A stretch of 59,343 bases of DNA from Clostridiales bacterium (GCA_021202925.1 JAJQCD010000025.1:1-59343); one strand, 5' to 3'. Counted from the stretch's first letter, positions 15,743 through 24,579 are shown. Notes: generated from the sequence alone by a model not told the origin. Made by a program: numbers and translations.

Positions 15743-16831
15743 ATGATTTCAAACCAGATTCTTCAGACAACCATTGACGGACTCAAGGCAATTACCAGAA
15801 TCGACCTCTGTATCTGCGATACCGAGGGAAAGGTTCTTTCATCGACATTTCCGGACGCAGAGCAGTATGAGAGCGCGATCATTTCATTTGTGGATTCACC
15901 GGCGGACAGCCAGGTGATTCAGGGATATCAGTTTTTTAAGATATTTGACGAGAACCAGCTGGAATATATTCTGCTGGCAAAGGGCGGCAGTGACGATGTT
16001 TATATGGTTGGCAAGCTGGCGGCGTTTCAGATTCAGAATCTGCTGGTGGCGTATAAAGAACGCTATGACAAGGACAATTTTGTCAAGAACCTGCTTCTTG
16101 ACAATCTGCTGCTGGTTGATATCTACAATCGGGCAAAGAAGCTGCACATTGAGACGAATGTGAAGCGTGTCGTTTACCTGATTGAGACCAAGCATGAGAA
16201 GGATGTAAATGCGCTGGAGACGGTTCGCTGTCTTTTTGCGGGCAAGACGAAGGACTTTATCACGGCTGTGGATGAAAAGAATATCATCCTGGTGAAGGAA
16301 GTCAAACCGACGGAGACGGCGGAGGAACTGGAGAAGACGGCGAATATGATCGTCGATATGCTGAATACGGAGGCCATGACGAAGGTTCATGTGGCTTACG
16401 GCACGGTTGTCAGCGACCTCAAGGAGGTATCGCGGTCCTATAAGGAAGCGAAGATGGCTCTGGATGTAGGCAAGATTTTCTACAGCAACAAAAATGTTGT
16501 GGCTTACAGCAATCTGGGAATCGGCCGCCTGATTTATCAGCTGCCTCTTCCCCTGTGCCGGATGTTTATTAAGGAGATCTTCGAAGGCAAGTCTCCGGAT
16601 GAATTCGATGATGAGACGTTGACGACGATCAACAAGTTCTTCGAGAACAACCTGAATGTATCAGAGACATCCAGGCAGCTCTATATTCACCGCAATACGC
16701 TGGTATACCGCCTGGATAAGCTGCAGAAGAGCACCGGTCTGGATCTGCGCGTATTTGAGGATGCGATTACATTCAAGATTGCGCTGATGGTTGTCAAATA
16801 TATGAAATATATGGAGAGCCTGGATTACTGA
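15743..16831 (+). CDS. CdaR/PucR-family transcriptional regulator
   Basis: Cytosolic regulator of 362 residues. The N-terminal region (about 1-125) resembles the sugar-diacid-recognition domain of CdaR. A central GGDEF-like domain ends around 'VHVAYGTVVSDLKEVSRSYKEA'. The C-terminal PucR helix-turn-helix is 'NVSETSRQLYIHRNTLVYRL' (about residues 310-330). No transmembrane segment was seen. The stop is 2 bases before ftsE, so it is probably translated as the first gene of the ftsEX-M23-ctpA unit. That is unexpected company for a carbon-source regulator. Its ligand is unknown, and it may control the preceding sugar ATPase, the envelope genes, or neither. Confidence 0.85.
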   Translation: MISNQILQTTIDGLKAITRIDLCICDTEGKVLSSTFPDAEQYESAIISFVDSPADSQVIQGYQFFKIFDENQLEYILLAKGGSDDVYMVGKLAAFQIQNLLVAYKERYDKDNFVKNLLLDNLLLVDIYNRAKKLHIETNVKRVVYLIETKHEKDVNALETVRCLFAGKTKDFITAVDEKNIILVKEVKPTETAEELEKTANMIVDMLNTEAMTKVHVAYGTVVSDLKEVSRSYKEAKMALDVGKIFYSNKNVVAYSNLGIGRLIYQLPLPLCRMFIKEIFEGKSPDEFDDETLTTINKFFENNLNVSETSRQLYIHRNTLVYRLDKLQKSTGLDLRVFEDAITFKIALMVVKYMKYMESLDY

Positions 16832-16833
16832 TC

Positions 16834-17529
16834 ATGATAGAGATTCGCAAGCTGAACAAGACCTATGAAAACGGAAGAGCAGGGAGCCGGGCTCTGCAGG
16901 ATATCAACATGGAGATCGATGATGGGGAGTTTGTCTTTATCATGGGGCGCAGCGGCGCCGGCAAGTCGACCCTTCTCCGGCTCCTTCTGAAAGAGACCGA
17001 ACCGACTTCCGGCCGGATTATTGTCAACGATATGAATTTGCAGAAGATGCCGCGCCGCTATGTGCCGAAGTACCGCAGGAAGCTGGGAGTTGTGTTTCAG
17101 GATTTCCGGCTTCTGCCGGATCGGACTGTATTTGAGAACGTTGCGTTTGCGCAGCGTGTCATCGGTGTTTCTTCCAGACACATCCGTGAGTCTGTTCCGG
17201 AAATGCTGAAGCTGGTTGGGTTATCAGCCAGATACAAATCGTTGCCGGGGCAGTTGTCCGGAGGGGAGCAGCAGCGGGTTGCGATTGCACGGGCGCTGAT
17301 CAACCGGCCGGAGGTTCTTCTGGCGGATGAACCGACCGGCAATCTGGATCATGGAAATGCGGCTGAGATCATGAAACTTCTTGGACAGATCAATCAGCTG
17401 GGAACGACAGTGGTCGTAATCACCCACAGCCAGGAGATCGTAGACCAGCTGGGCGGTCGGGTCATTACCCTGGACAAAGGGCGGCTGATCAGCGATGAGA
17501 GGAAAGACGGGGTGGACATGCGTAGATGA
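16834..17529 (+). CDS. ftsE: Cell-division ABC transporter ATPase FtsE
   Basis: Cytosolic ATPase of the FtsEX complex, which couples ATP hydrolysis to activation of peptidoglycan hydrolases at the septum or side wall. The 231-residue protein has Walker A '[14 protein letters not shown]', the signature '[15 protein letters not shown]' and Walker B '[12 protein letters not shown]'. Its ATG is 3 bases past the upstream regulator stop, with only a weak ribosome site, which suggests coupled translation. It overlaps ftsX by 4 bases (ATGA). Confidence 0.96.
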   Translation: MIEIRKLNKTYENGRAGSRALQDINMEIDDGEFVFIMGRSGAGKSTLLRLLLKETEPTSGRIIVNDMNLQKMPRRYVPKYRRKLGVVFQDFRLLPDRTVFENVAFAQRVIGVSSRHIRESVPEMLKLVGLSARYKSLPGQLSGGEQQRVAIARALINRPEVLLADEPTGNLDHGNAAEIMKLLGQINQLGTTVVVITHSQEIVDQLGGRVITLDKGRLISDERKDGVDMRR

Positions 17530-18434
17530 GAGTCCGTACATTTTTTTACTGTCTGAGACAGGGTCTGAAAAATATATGCAGAAACATCTGGTTTTCGCTG
17601 GCGTCGGTAGCCACGATTTCTGCATGTATTTTTTTGTTTTGTCTCTTTTTTTCTATCATAGCGAATGTTCAGCATATTGTGAAGAATGTAGAACAGACGG
17701 TTGGCGTTACCGTATTGTTTGATGAGGATCTGACAGAGGAACAGATTCTGGCGCTGGGGGAGGAGATCGGCAGGCGAAGTGAAATCCGCGAGATGACTTA
17801 CGTATCGGCAGAGGAAGCCTGGGACAGTTTCCGGGATGAATATTTTGCGGGACGGGAGGAACTGGCGGAGGGGTTTGCGGAGGATAATCCGCTGGCGGGC
17901 TCCGCATCCTACGAGATTTATCTGAATGATATTTCCGAACAGGAAACGTTCGTGGAATTTCTGGAAAGCCTGCCTGGAGTCCGGCAGGTGAATTACTCGA
18001 ATACGGCCGCGACGGGACTGATCAGTTTCAACCGGGTAGTCAGCCTGCTGTCGGTTGTGATCATTGGTGTGCTGCTGGCAGTTTCGGTTTTCCTGATTAA
18101 CAATACGATCTCAGTGGCTGCGGCGTTTCGTCGGCAGGAGAGTCAGATTATGCGGCTGATTGGCGCAACCAATTTTATGATTCGGGCGCCTTTCCTTGTG
18201 GAGGGCGTGGTGATCGGGCTGATTGGCGCGCTGATCCCGTTAGCTGCCATGTATTTTCTTTACACAGAGGCAGTCGAGTATGTGGTGGAGCGTTTCCGGA
18301 TTCTGTCGGATTCGTTTTATTTTATGCCGATTACGGAAATTTATCCGCAGATGGTTGTGGTGGCGTTCATTCTGGGAGTTGGGATTGGCTTTTTCGGCAG
18401 TTTCTTCACAATTCGGAAATATCTGCGGGTATAA
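17526..18434 (+). CDS. ftsX: Cell-division ABC transporter permease FtsX
   Basis: Membrane partner of FtsE, 302 residues. One transmembrane helix near residues 22-45 is followed by an extracellular domain to about residue 165. Three further helices (about 170-195, 220-245, 275-298) form the FtsX/MacB-type permease core. The extracellular loop normally contacts a murein-hydrolase activator or hydrolase. The M23 protein with coiled coils encoded directly downstream is the likely partner. Start and ftsE stop overlap. Confidence 0.95.
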   Translation: MRVRTFFYCLRQGLKNICRNIWFSLASVATISACIFLFCLFFSIIANVQHIVKNVEQTVGVTVLFDEDLTEEQILALGEEIGRRSEIREMTYVSAEEAWDSFRDEYFAGREELAEGFAEDNPLAGSASYEIYLNDISEQETFVEFLESLPGVRQVNYSNTAATGLISFNRVVSLLSVVIIGVLLAVSVFLINNTISVAAAFRRQESQIMRLIGATNFMIRAPFLVEGVVIGLIGALIPLAAMYFLYTEAVEYVVERFRILSDSFYFMPITEIYPQMVVVAFILGVGIGFFGSFFTIRKYLRV

Positions 18435-18481
18435 TGGATTGTGGTGGTTCGTGATAGCGGATCCGGGGAGGTCTGTTTGGA

Positions 18482-19693
18482 TTGTTTGGGATAAAAGAGA
18501 GTAGATGCATCCGGATGATTGTGGTGTGTCTCTGTGCGGTGGCCATTGGTGCCTTTCCTGCACACGCGACAAAACAGGATGTAACGGATGCGAAGAGCAA
18601 GGCGTCTGCGCTGGAGCAGGAAAAGGCGAGGGTGGAAGCCTCTTTGAAGAACCTGGAGGGTTTGAAGAGCGACACGGCGGCATATGTCAAAGAACTTGAC
18701 AGGGAGATGGAGACGCTGGATAATGAATTGTCGCTGCTGGCGGATCGGATTACCGCGAAGGAAGAAGAGATTACGGTGACCATTCAGGAACTGGAAGAAG
18801 CAAAGGAGACGGAGACGAAGCAGTACGCGGACATGAAGCTGCGGATTAAGTACATGTATGAGCGGGGCGACAGCAATATTCTGGACATGCTGCTGCAGTC
18901 GACGGATATGATGCAGTTCCTGAACCGGGTGGAATATATCCAGAAGATTTCGGAGTATGACCGGGAAAAGATGGATGAGTATGAGGCAACCCGTCAGACG
19001 ATAGAAGAGAAGGAAGCGGTGCTGGAACAGGAGCATGCGGATCTTCTGACGATGCAGGAGGAGACGGAGGCGAAGCAGGAATCGGTACAGACACTGCTTG
19101 CGCAGAAGAATCAGGAACTGGCGAATTACGAGAGTCAGATCAGTACGGCGGAAGGACAGATCAGCCAGTACGAAGCGGATATCAAAGCGCAGGAGGCGAA
19201 AATCGCCCAGCTGGAGGCGGAGATCAAACGCAAGGAGGAAGAGGCCAGGAAAGCGGCGGAGGCGGCGAAACAGTCGTATAAAACAGTAAGTCTTGGAGAT
19301 ATTAGTTTTCAGTGGCCCTGTCCGGCCAGCGGCCGGATTACATCCGGGTTTGGTAAGCGCAGCTCACCGACGGAGGGAGCATCGACCTATCATCAGGGGA
19401 TCGACATTGGCGCGAGTACCGGGGCTTCCATCGTGGCTTCTGCGGCCGGAACGGTTGTGGCTGCGACCTATAGTTATTCGTCAGGAAATTATATTATGAT
19501 TAATCATGGAGGCGGCGTTTACACCGTATATATGCATTGTTCCTCTCTGCTTGTATCGGAGGGGGCGACGGTGAAACAGGGACAGACGATCGCAAAGGTC
19601 GGTTCCACCGGATACTCAACCGGGCCGCATCTGCATTTCGGGATACGTTCCGGCGGAACGTATGTCAATCCGTCAAAATATGTGAGCCCGTAG
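18482..19693 (+). CDS. Secreted murein hydrolase / activator with coiled coil and M23 (LytM) domain
   Basis: Exported 403-residue EnvC/PcsB-like protein. A signal peptide ends near 'AFPAHA'. Long coiled coils run from about residue 30 to 260 (heptad-rich, Glu/Lys/Gln). A C-terminal M23 peptidase domain has 'YHQGIDIGAS' (His/Asp zinc ligands) and 'GPHLHFGI' (HxH). All expected zinc ligands seem present, so it may cut peptide cross-links itself rather than only activate others. The TTG at 18482 is preferred, with GGGGAGG 10 bases upstream; an in-frame ATG at 18515 would shorten the signal peptide. The operon position after ftsX supports FtsEX-controlled action. Confidence 0.9.
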   Translation: MFGIKESRCIRMIVVCLCAVAIGAFPAHATKQDVTDAKSKASALEQEKARVEASLKNLEGLKSDTAAYVKELDREMETLDNELSLLADRITAKEEEITVTIQELEEAKETETKQYADMKLRIKYMYERGDSNILDMLLQSTDMMQFLNRVEYIQKISEYDREKMDEYEATRQTIEEKEAVLEQEHADLLTMQEETEAKQESVQTLLAQKNQELANYESQISTAEGQISQYEADIKAQEAKIAQLEAEIKRKEEEARKAAEAAKQSYKTVSLGDISFQWPCPASGRITSGFGKRSSPTEGASTYHQGIDIGASTGASIVASAAGTVVAATYSYSSGNYIMINHGGGVYTVYMHCSSLLVSEGATVKQGQTIAKVGSTGYSTGPHLHFGIRSGGTYVNPSKYVSP

Positions 19694-19760
19694 GAGCGTT
19701 TCTCATGCAGCATGGGAGCGAAGGGCGGAAAGATCGTTTCAGAAAAGACAGGTGATAACA

Positions 19761-21128
19761 GTGGATAACGAGAGACAGCCGATAGAGGATAACGAAAACA
19801 GCAGAAGAAAGAAGAAGTCCAGCAAATTCTGGAAAGGGGTTCTGGTGGGAATCCTGTTTACGGTGTTTGTGGGGCTTGTAGCGGTAGGCGCGGCGACTGG
19901 TATTTTCATGTTCGGGCGATCGGTGATTGGGAATCCGGTTCAGACCGCGGAGCGTTCGGAGGACGCGGATATGCTTTCCCTGAACATGGGACAGGTTGTA
20001 TCCAAGCTGTCGCTTCTGCAGGCGATTGTGAATGAATATTTCCTGTTTGACGAAGATATGGAACAGGTTGAAGCCGGAATTTATAAGGGAATGATGGACA
20101 GCCTGGATGATCCGTATACGGTTTATTATACGGCGGAGGAGTATGAGTCGCTTACGGAAGAAACCGAAGGGGTTTATGTGGGAATCGGCGTGCTGGTGAG
20201 CCAGGATGCGGAGACCAATACGGTGACGGCCGTGCGGGTCTTTTCCGGTTCCGGTGCAGAGGAAGCCGGAATGAAGAAGGGCGATATCTTCTATCTGGTC
20301 GGCGATGTCGAGGCAGCCTCCGTTGATCTGGATGTGCTTGTCAAAGATTATATCAAAGGTGAGGAAGGCACATGGGTTGATATCACGGTGATTCGTGACG
20401 GGGAAGAGGTGGAACTCCATATCCAGCGACGCATGGTTGAGACGACGACGGTGGAGTATCAGCTTCTGGAGGACGGAACCGGATATATTCTGGTGACGCA
20501 GTTTGATGTTGTAACAGGAGATCAGTTTGCGGCGGCGGTCGATGAGCTGGAGCGTCAGGGGATGGAACGCCTGGTCATTGATCTTCGCGACAATCCGGGT
20601 GGCGTGCTGGATACCTGTGTCCAGATGGCGGCTTACATCCTGCCGGAGACTTCGTATGGCGGGACGATTCTCACGACGGCTACGAAGGCGGGAGAGTCGG
20701 ATCGGTACTTCTGTGAGGATGGGCTGATCAAACACGAAATCTATGATGATTCAGGGGATGACAACAGTTATCCGCGCCAGGATGGGCATGAGGTAGATCT
20801 TCCGATTGCAATTCTGATCAATGGCAATTCTGCCAGCGCATCGGAAGTGTTTTCGGGGGCATTGCAGGATTACGGTGCGGCGGTTCTGGTGGGTACGACC
20901 TCGTTTGGAAAGGGGATCGTGCAGAGCCTTCTTCCGCTGGATGATGGATCCGCGGTGAAGATTACGGTGGCTCACTATTATACGCCATCCGGTTTTGACC
21001 TGCATGGAAAGGGGCTTACACCGGATATTGAAGTAGAGCTGGAGCTTGACGAGGATCTGGTGGGTGCTTATGATGTGCCGCTTGACCGGGACAATCAGGT
21101 GCAGGCGGCGATTGCGGCGATCCGCTAA
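19761..21128 (+). CDS. ctpA: C-terminal processing peptidase, S41 family
   Basis: Membrane-anchored serine protease, about 455 residues. A Lys-rich cytoplasmic stretch precedes one transmembrane helix (about residues 22-48). A PDZ domain follows around 'GVYVGIGVLVS...GMKKGDIFYLVG' (about 130-215). The S41 core has the catalytic Ser in 'INGNSASASEVF' and the general-base Lys in 'TTSFGKGIVQS'. The GTG at 19761 has AGGTG 6 bases upstream; GTG at 19752 is a possible earlier start. Placement after the M23 gene suggests that it may process envelope hydrolases. The operon ends at the terminator 21137-21179. Confidence 0.93.
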   Translation: MDNERQPIEDNENSRRKKKSSKFWKGVLVGILFTVFVGLVAVGAATGIFMFGRSVIGNPVQTAERSEDADMLSLNMGQVVSKLSLLQAIVNEYFLFDEDMEQVEAGIYKGMMDSLDDPYTVYYTAEEYESLTEETEGVYVGIGVLVSQDAETNTVTAVRVFSGSGAEEAGMKKGDIFYLVGDVEAASVDLDVLVKDYIKGEEGTWVDITVIRDGEEVELHIQRRMVETTTVEYQLLEDGTGYILVTQFDVVTGDQFAAAVDELERQGMERLVIDLRDNPGGVLDTCVQMAAYILPETSYGGTILTTATKAGESDRYFCEDGLIKHEIYDDSGDDNSYPRQDGHEVDLPIAILINGNSASASEVFSGALQDYGAAVLVGTTSFGKGIVQSLLPLDDGSAVKITVAHYYTPSGFDLHGKGLTPDIEVELELDEDLVGAYDVPLDRDNQVQAAIAAIR

Positions 21129-21136
21129 CGGGACGG

Positions 21137-21179
21137 AACCGGGCGGCAAAACCCTGCGAAGGGATTTGCCGCCCGGTTT
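21137..21179 (+). terminator. Terminator of the ftsEX-ctpA operon
   Basis: AACCGGGCGGCAAA and TTTGCCGCCCGGTT form a 14-base perfect stem around a 14-base loop, ending in TTTGTT. Confidence 0.9.
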
Positions 21180-21242
21180 GTTACAGGATGGAAGGCGTCG
21201 GCTGATCCACGGAAAAATCACAAAAATGTAAATCTTTTGTAA

Positions 21243-21270
21243 TACACAGGAAGGGGAATTGTTGTATACT
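21243..21270 (+). promoter_or_regulatory. Candidate promoter of the GH25 gene
   Basis: TATACT at 21265-21270 has a weak -35 (TACACA, 21243-21248, 16-base spacer). About 130 bases of leader follow, in which no gene was seen. Confidence 0.45.
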
Positions 21271-21400
21271 GGTAACAATTCGTGATAGATCAGACTTGCG
21301 TCGCGGACCAGAGCCGACGACGCACAGCGTGGAATTGACATTGTCGGATGACTGGTGACGATGTCCGGATAGATGACAGGATGAAAGGCGGAGCGGAAGG

Positions 21401-22567
21401 ATGAGATACAGACGATGGATGACGGCATGCCTGGCAGCAGCCATGAGCATACAGGCGGTGATGGGAGTTTATGCGGCGACGCTGACCGTGGGCGCGGGAC
21501 AGACCGTGGATGGAAGCACGGTATCAACTTCGTCGGATACGGACGGTGCGACAGAGGGTTCGTATACGCCGTGGACGAAAGTGAACGGATATTATGTGGA
21601 TTCGAGTGGAAATGTCATGCAGGGCGTGGTTGCCAGAGGTGTCAGTGTTTCCAAATGGCAGGGGTCGATCGACTGGTATAGCGTGGCGGCGGATGACGTA
21701 ACATTTGCATTCGTGCGGATGGTATCCTATGGATACGAAGGGGATATTACCGTGGATGAGTATTTTGACACGAATATGACCGGGGCCATGGCAGCCGGAC
21801 TTTATACGGCGCCTTATGTCTATCTGCAGACGAAGACGGTAGAGGAGGCGAAGGCCGCTGCGCAGTATGCGGTGGACACCATGAAGAATTACAATGCTGC
21901 GTCCGGACTTCTGATCGCGGCGGATGTCGAGTCACAGTACATACTGGATCTGTCAGTGCAGGAGCTGACCGATGTGGTCAATGCATTCTGTCAGGTGGTC
22001 GAGCAGAATGGCTATACGCCGATTGTGTACAGTGATTATTCCAAGTTTACCGGGGAGATGGATGTCAGTCAGATTCCGTACGATCTCTGGTATGCGCGCT
22101 ACGGTTCGGACGGAACCTTCGAGGGACGGACGATCTGGCAGTCGACGGATTCAGGAAGCGTAAATGGAATCAGTGGCAGTGTATGTCTGGAATTTGCGTA
22201 TAAGGATTATTTCAGCGGGTACCATACCGGCAGTGCATATGGGCCGGGCGTATCGGCGACGCCGGGCGGTTCCTCGGGTACCGTGACGTCGGGAGCCGCT
22301 TCCGGGGGCGGCCCGGGGGTTGGAGCATCCCAGACAGTGACGGCAGGCCAGACTGCATCTGAGCCGGCGCCCGCACCTGTCACAGATACACCGTCCGGGA
22401 CGGTGACTGCCGGAGGAGAGGTTTCGAATACGCCGTCGCAGACGGTGACGACAGGCGACGCGGCCGCAGATACGGCGTCCGGAACAGTGACTGTCGGAGA
22501 GACGGTGTACGATCAGGCGCCGCAGGCGACCTCAGATATTGCGGTGGTCGGGGTTGCGCCGTCATAG
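21401..22567 (+). CDS. Secreted GH25-family lysozyme-like protein with altered active site
   Basis: Exported 388-residue protein. The signal peptide is about residues 1-25 (ends 'GVYAA'). A GH25 muramidase-like domain spans about 75-280, with 'SKWQGSIDW' and the DxE pair D175-V176-E177 in 'AADVESQY'. The first strand reads 'RGVSVSKWQG', so Ser82 replaces the Asp that is conserved in most GH25 enzymes (G-x-D-V-S). The C-terminal 100 residues are Thr/Gly/Ala-rich, with an imperfect repeat around S-[GQ]-T-V-T-x-G occurring at least five times, probably a wall-spanning linker. GGAAGG precedes the ATG. It may be catalytically impaired and work as a peptidoglycan-binding protein; the function is not certain. 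Confidence 0.85.
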   Translation: MRYRRWMTACLAAAMSIQAVMGVYAATLTVGAGQTVDGSTVSTSSDTDGATEGSYTPWTKVNGYYVDSSGNVMQGVVARGVSVSKWQGSIDWYSVAADDVTFAFVRMVSYGYEGDITVDEYFDTNMTGAMAAGLYTAPYVYLQTKTVEEAKAAAQYAVDTMKNYNAASGLLIAADVESQYILDLSVQELTDVVNAFCQVVEQNGYTPIVYSDYSKFTGEMDVSQIPYDLWYARYGSDGTFEGRTIWQSTDSGSVNGISGSVCLEFAYKDYFSGYHTGSAYGPGVSATPGGSSGTVTSGAASGGGPGVGASQTVTAGQTASEPAPAPVTDTPSGTVTAGGEVSNTPSQTVTTGDAAADTASGTVTVGETVYDQAPQATSDIAVVGVAPS

Positions 22568-22595
22568 ACGGTTACAAAACAGTGAGAATCCATCA

Positions 22596-22634
22596 GGAGC
22601 ATGAATTCGAATGGGAGTTCATGCTCCGTTTTTT
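22596..22634 (+). terminator. Intrinsic terminator after the GH25 gene
   Basis: GGAGCATGAA (22596-22605) pairs with TTCATGCTCC (22618-22627), followed by G and six T residues. Confidence 0.93.
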
Positions 22635-22728
22635 GCACAGATGAATCGGCCGGATGTGATTATTAACTGTGCCAGGTTGATGATCCGCTATGTCTTCATT
22701 CGGACGACCTGGGTTTATGATATGGGTC

Positions 22729-22757
22729 TTGACAGTTCCTTTTATTTATAATATAAT
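22729..22757 (+). promoter_or_regulatory. Promoter of the AAA ATPase gene
   Basis: TTGACA (22729-22734), a 17-base spacer and TATAAT (22752-22757) give an exact consensus promoter. Confidence 0.85.
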
Positions 22758-22817
22758 AATCATAAAAAAGTGAATCGTGATTAACTTTATCATAAATAAG
22801 GAAAGCAGGCCGGGACT

Positions 22818-24215
22818 ATGGATTCGTTTTATTGCCGTGAGGAAGAACTCAGGAAACTGAATGATCGCTATGAAGACGGTGATTTTGAGTGTATTATTAT
22901 TTATGGAAGACGAAGAGTTGGCAAAACGGCTCTGATTAATGAATTCTGCAAGGATAAGCCAACGATCTTTTTTTCTGCTTTAAATACAACTGATCAGGAA
23001 AACCTGATTTCCTTATCCAGGGCTATTATGAGTTTTGAAAGACCGGATGTTGACTCGGCACCCATGTTTCAGGATTATGATGCCGCTTTGCATGAGATTA
23101 CGACATTGTGTAAAGACAATCGGATTGTCTTTGTCATTGATGAATATCCCTATCTTGCAAAGGCAAAACCTGCGATTTCAGCGATGCTTCAGCATGTGAT
23201 TGACCATACATGGAAAAACTCCGGGCTTTATCTGATTTTATGTGGATCATCGATGAGTTTTATGGAAAATCAGGTGCTGGGACAGGAGAGTCCTTTATAT
23301 GGTCGACGTACTGCGCAATTTAAAATAGAGCCCCTGGATTATAAGGAGACAGCTGTCTTTCATCCAGAACGATCTTTTGAAGAGAATGCCCTGATCTATG
23401 GCATTAGCGGAGGAATCCCGCACTATATCAAAAAACTGAATGTGAAAACGGATATCGATGAGGCGCTTCTTAAAAATCTGTTTGACCGATCCGGATATCT
23501 TTATGAGGAGCCTGCAAATCTGCTCAAGCAGGAGCTGCGGGAACCGGCTGTCTATAATGCAATTATCCGGGCAATTGCGGAAGGCGCATCCCGTTTAAAT
23601 GAGATCGTGACGAAAGTGGGAGAAACCAGTTCTACCTGCACGAATTATCTGAAAACGCTTACGGAGCTGGGGATCATAAAAAAGGAAACACCGATTACGG
23701 AGAAGCCGGGGAAAAAGACGATTTATCTCCTGGCGGACAGCTTTTTTCGTTTCTGGTATCGTTTTGTACCGTCAAATATCAATGCGATTGATTCCGGACG
23801 GATCTGGAAAAGTTATCAAAGAACCGTGAAAGCATATTTCCCGGATTTTATGGGGATTACTTTCGAAAAGATGTGTCGGGATTATCTGCTTTATTATGCG
23901 GACGATCTTCCGATCGATCTGAATGAGATCGGGCAGTGGTGGGGCACCGACAGTAAAAATAAAAAACAGGTACAGATTGACATAGTAGGGACTCCCGTAG
24001 AGGGAAAGGAGTATATCATTGGCTCCTGCAAATATAGAAATGAGAAAACGGGTGTGGATGAACTGACATTAATGCAAGAGTATTCTTCCGTATTTGGAAA
24101 AGGGGTTCGATATCACTATTATATTTTCTCAAAAAGTGGTTTTACGGAGGGATTGCAGCTGGCGGCGGATAAGGGTGAAGTGACGCTGGTTGACCTGGAA
24201 GAAATGTATACGTAG
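22818..24215 (+). CDS. AAA ATPase with C-terminal DUF234 nuclease-like domain
   Basis: Predicted cytosolic ATPase of 465 residues of the archaeal-type ATPase_2/DUF234 group. Walker A is 'YGRRRVGKTALINEF' (about residues 29-43) and Walker B 'RIVFVIDEYPYL' (about 106-117). A winged-helix segment 'TKVGETSSTCTNYLKTLTEL' lies near 255-290. The C-terminal part contains 'QVQIDIVG' and 'IIGSCKYR', a spaced D...(S/C)-x-K pattern like a PD-(D/E)xK nuclease core. Codon use and base composition are AT-richer than the flanks, and the gene has its own consensus promoter, which suggests acquisition. The biological role of these ATPases is poorly known; defence or mobile-element functions are only guesses. 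Confidence 0.85.
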   Translation: MDSFYCREEELRKLNDRYEDGDFECIIIYGRRRVGKTALINEFCKDKPTIFFSALNTTDQENLISLSRAIMSFERPDVDSAPMFQDYDAALHEITTLCKDNRIVFVIDEYPYLAKAKPAISAMLQHVIDHTWKNSGLYLILCGSSMSFMENQVLGQESPLYGRRTAQFKIEPLDYKETAVFHPERSFEENALIYGISGGIPHYIKKLNVKTDIDEALLKNLFDRSGYLYEEPANLLKQELREPAVYNAIIRAIAEGASRLNEIVTKVGETSSTCTNYLKTLTELGIIKKETPITEKPGKKTIYLLADSFFRFWYRFVPSNINAIDSGRIWKSYQRTVKAYFPDFMGITFEKMCRDYLLYYADDLPIDLNEIGQWWGTDSKNKKQVQIDIVGTPVEGKEYIIGSCKYRNEKTGVDELTLMQEYSSVFGKGVRYHYYIFSKSGFTEGLQLAADKGEVTLVDLEEMYT

Positions 24216-24254
24216 ATAATCGACACAATATAAAATGGAGGAGGGCGGCAATGG

Positions 24255-24579
24255 TTGATACAAAGAAAGAAGCGCGAATATGTGTCTGATTACTATGAAA
24301 CTCAGCGAAGCGAAGCTGAGCGCTAAGTTTCATGTATGCAGCGGCGCTTAGCGAAGTCAAGCCGTCAGGCGCAGACTTGCTCTGCATGCCCTTCGGGTAA
24401 AGCTTAGCATAGCTGTTTACTATAGGAGACTGGATACACCGAAGGACCGGGCGCGTGAGGAAGCGGAAATAAAAAAAGGAATAGCGGTATATAAAGCCGC
24501 TATTCCGGAACCAGAAACAGCTGATGACCTGATTGCAGAGATGGCGGCTGAAAACGGAGCAGACAATGAGGAGGCATGA
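24255..24579 (+). pseudogene. Small gene split by a repeat element insertion
   Basis: Removing the 120-bp element and one copy of the flanking TTACTAT joins the codons before it (reading KKREYVSDYY) to those after it (RRLDTPKDR). This gives one continuous frame of about 65 residues from a TTG at 24255 to the TGA at 24577-24579. A GGAGGAGGG ribosome site lies just upstream, and the stop overlaps the next gene's first possible start (ATGA). The restored product is charged and acidic at its end (DLIAEMAAENGADNEEA) and matches no family that I recognise. As it stands the element introduces a stop within about 10 codons. An alternative ATG at 24251 in another frame reads only 12 codons. Confidence 0.7.
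24297..24416 (+). mobile_element. MITE-like dispersed repeat, copy B, with target-site duplication
   Basis: A 120-bp non-coding element flanked by the direct repeat TTACTAT (24290-24296 and 24417-24423). It is rich in internal hairpins: CTCAGC/GCTGAG near 24301-24320, CGCTAAG/CTTAGCG near 24321-24352, and CCC-TTCG-GG near 24389-24398. It shares sequence with copies at 8047-8120 and, inverted, at 34384-34458. It encodes no transposase, so movement would need a protein from elsewhere. No strong terminal inverted repeat was found. Confidence 0.75.

Noticed and set aside
22268-22560. Thr/Gly repeat tail of the GH25 gene as a CRISPR or DNA satellite
   Set aside because: The similarity is at the protein level with degenerate codons; there are no uniform DNA repeats and spacers.
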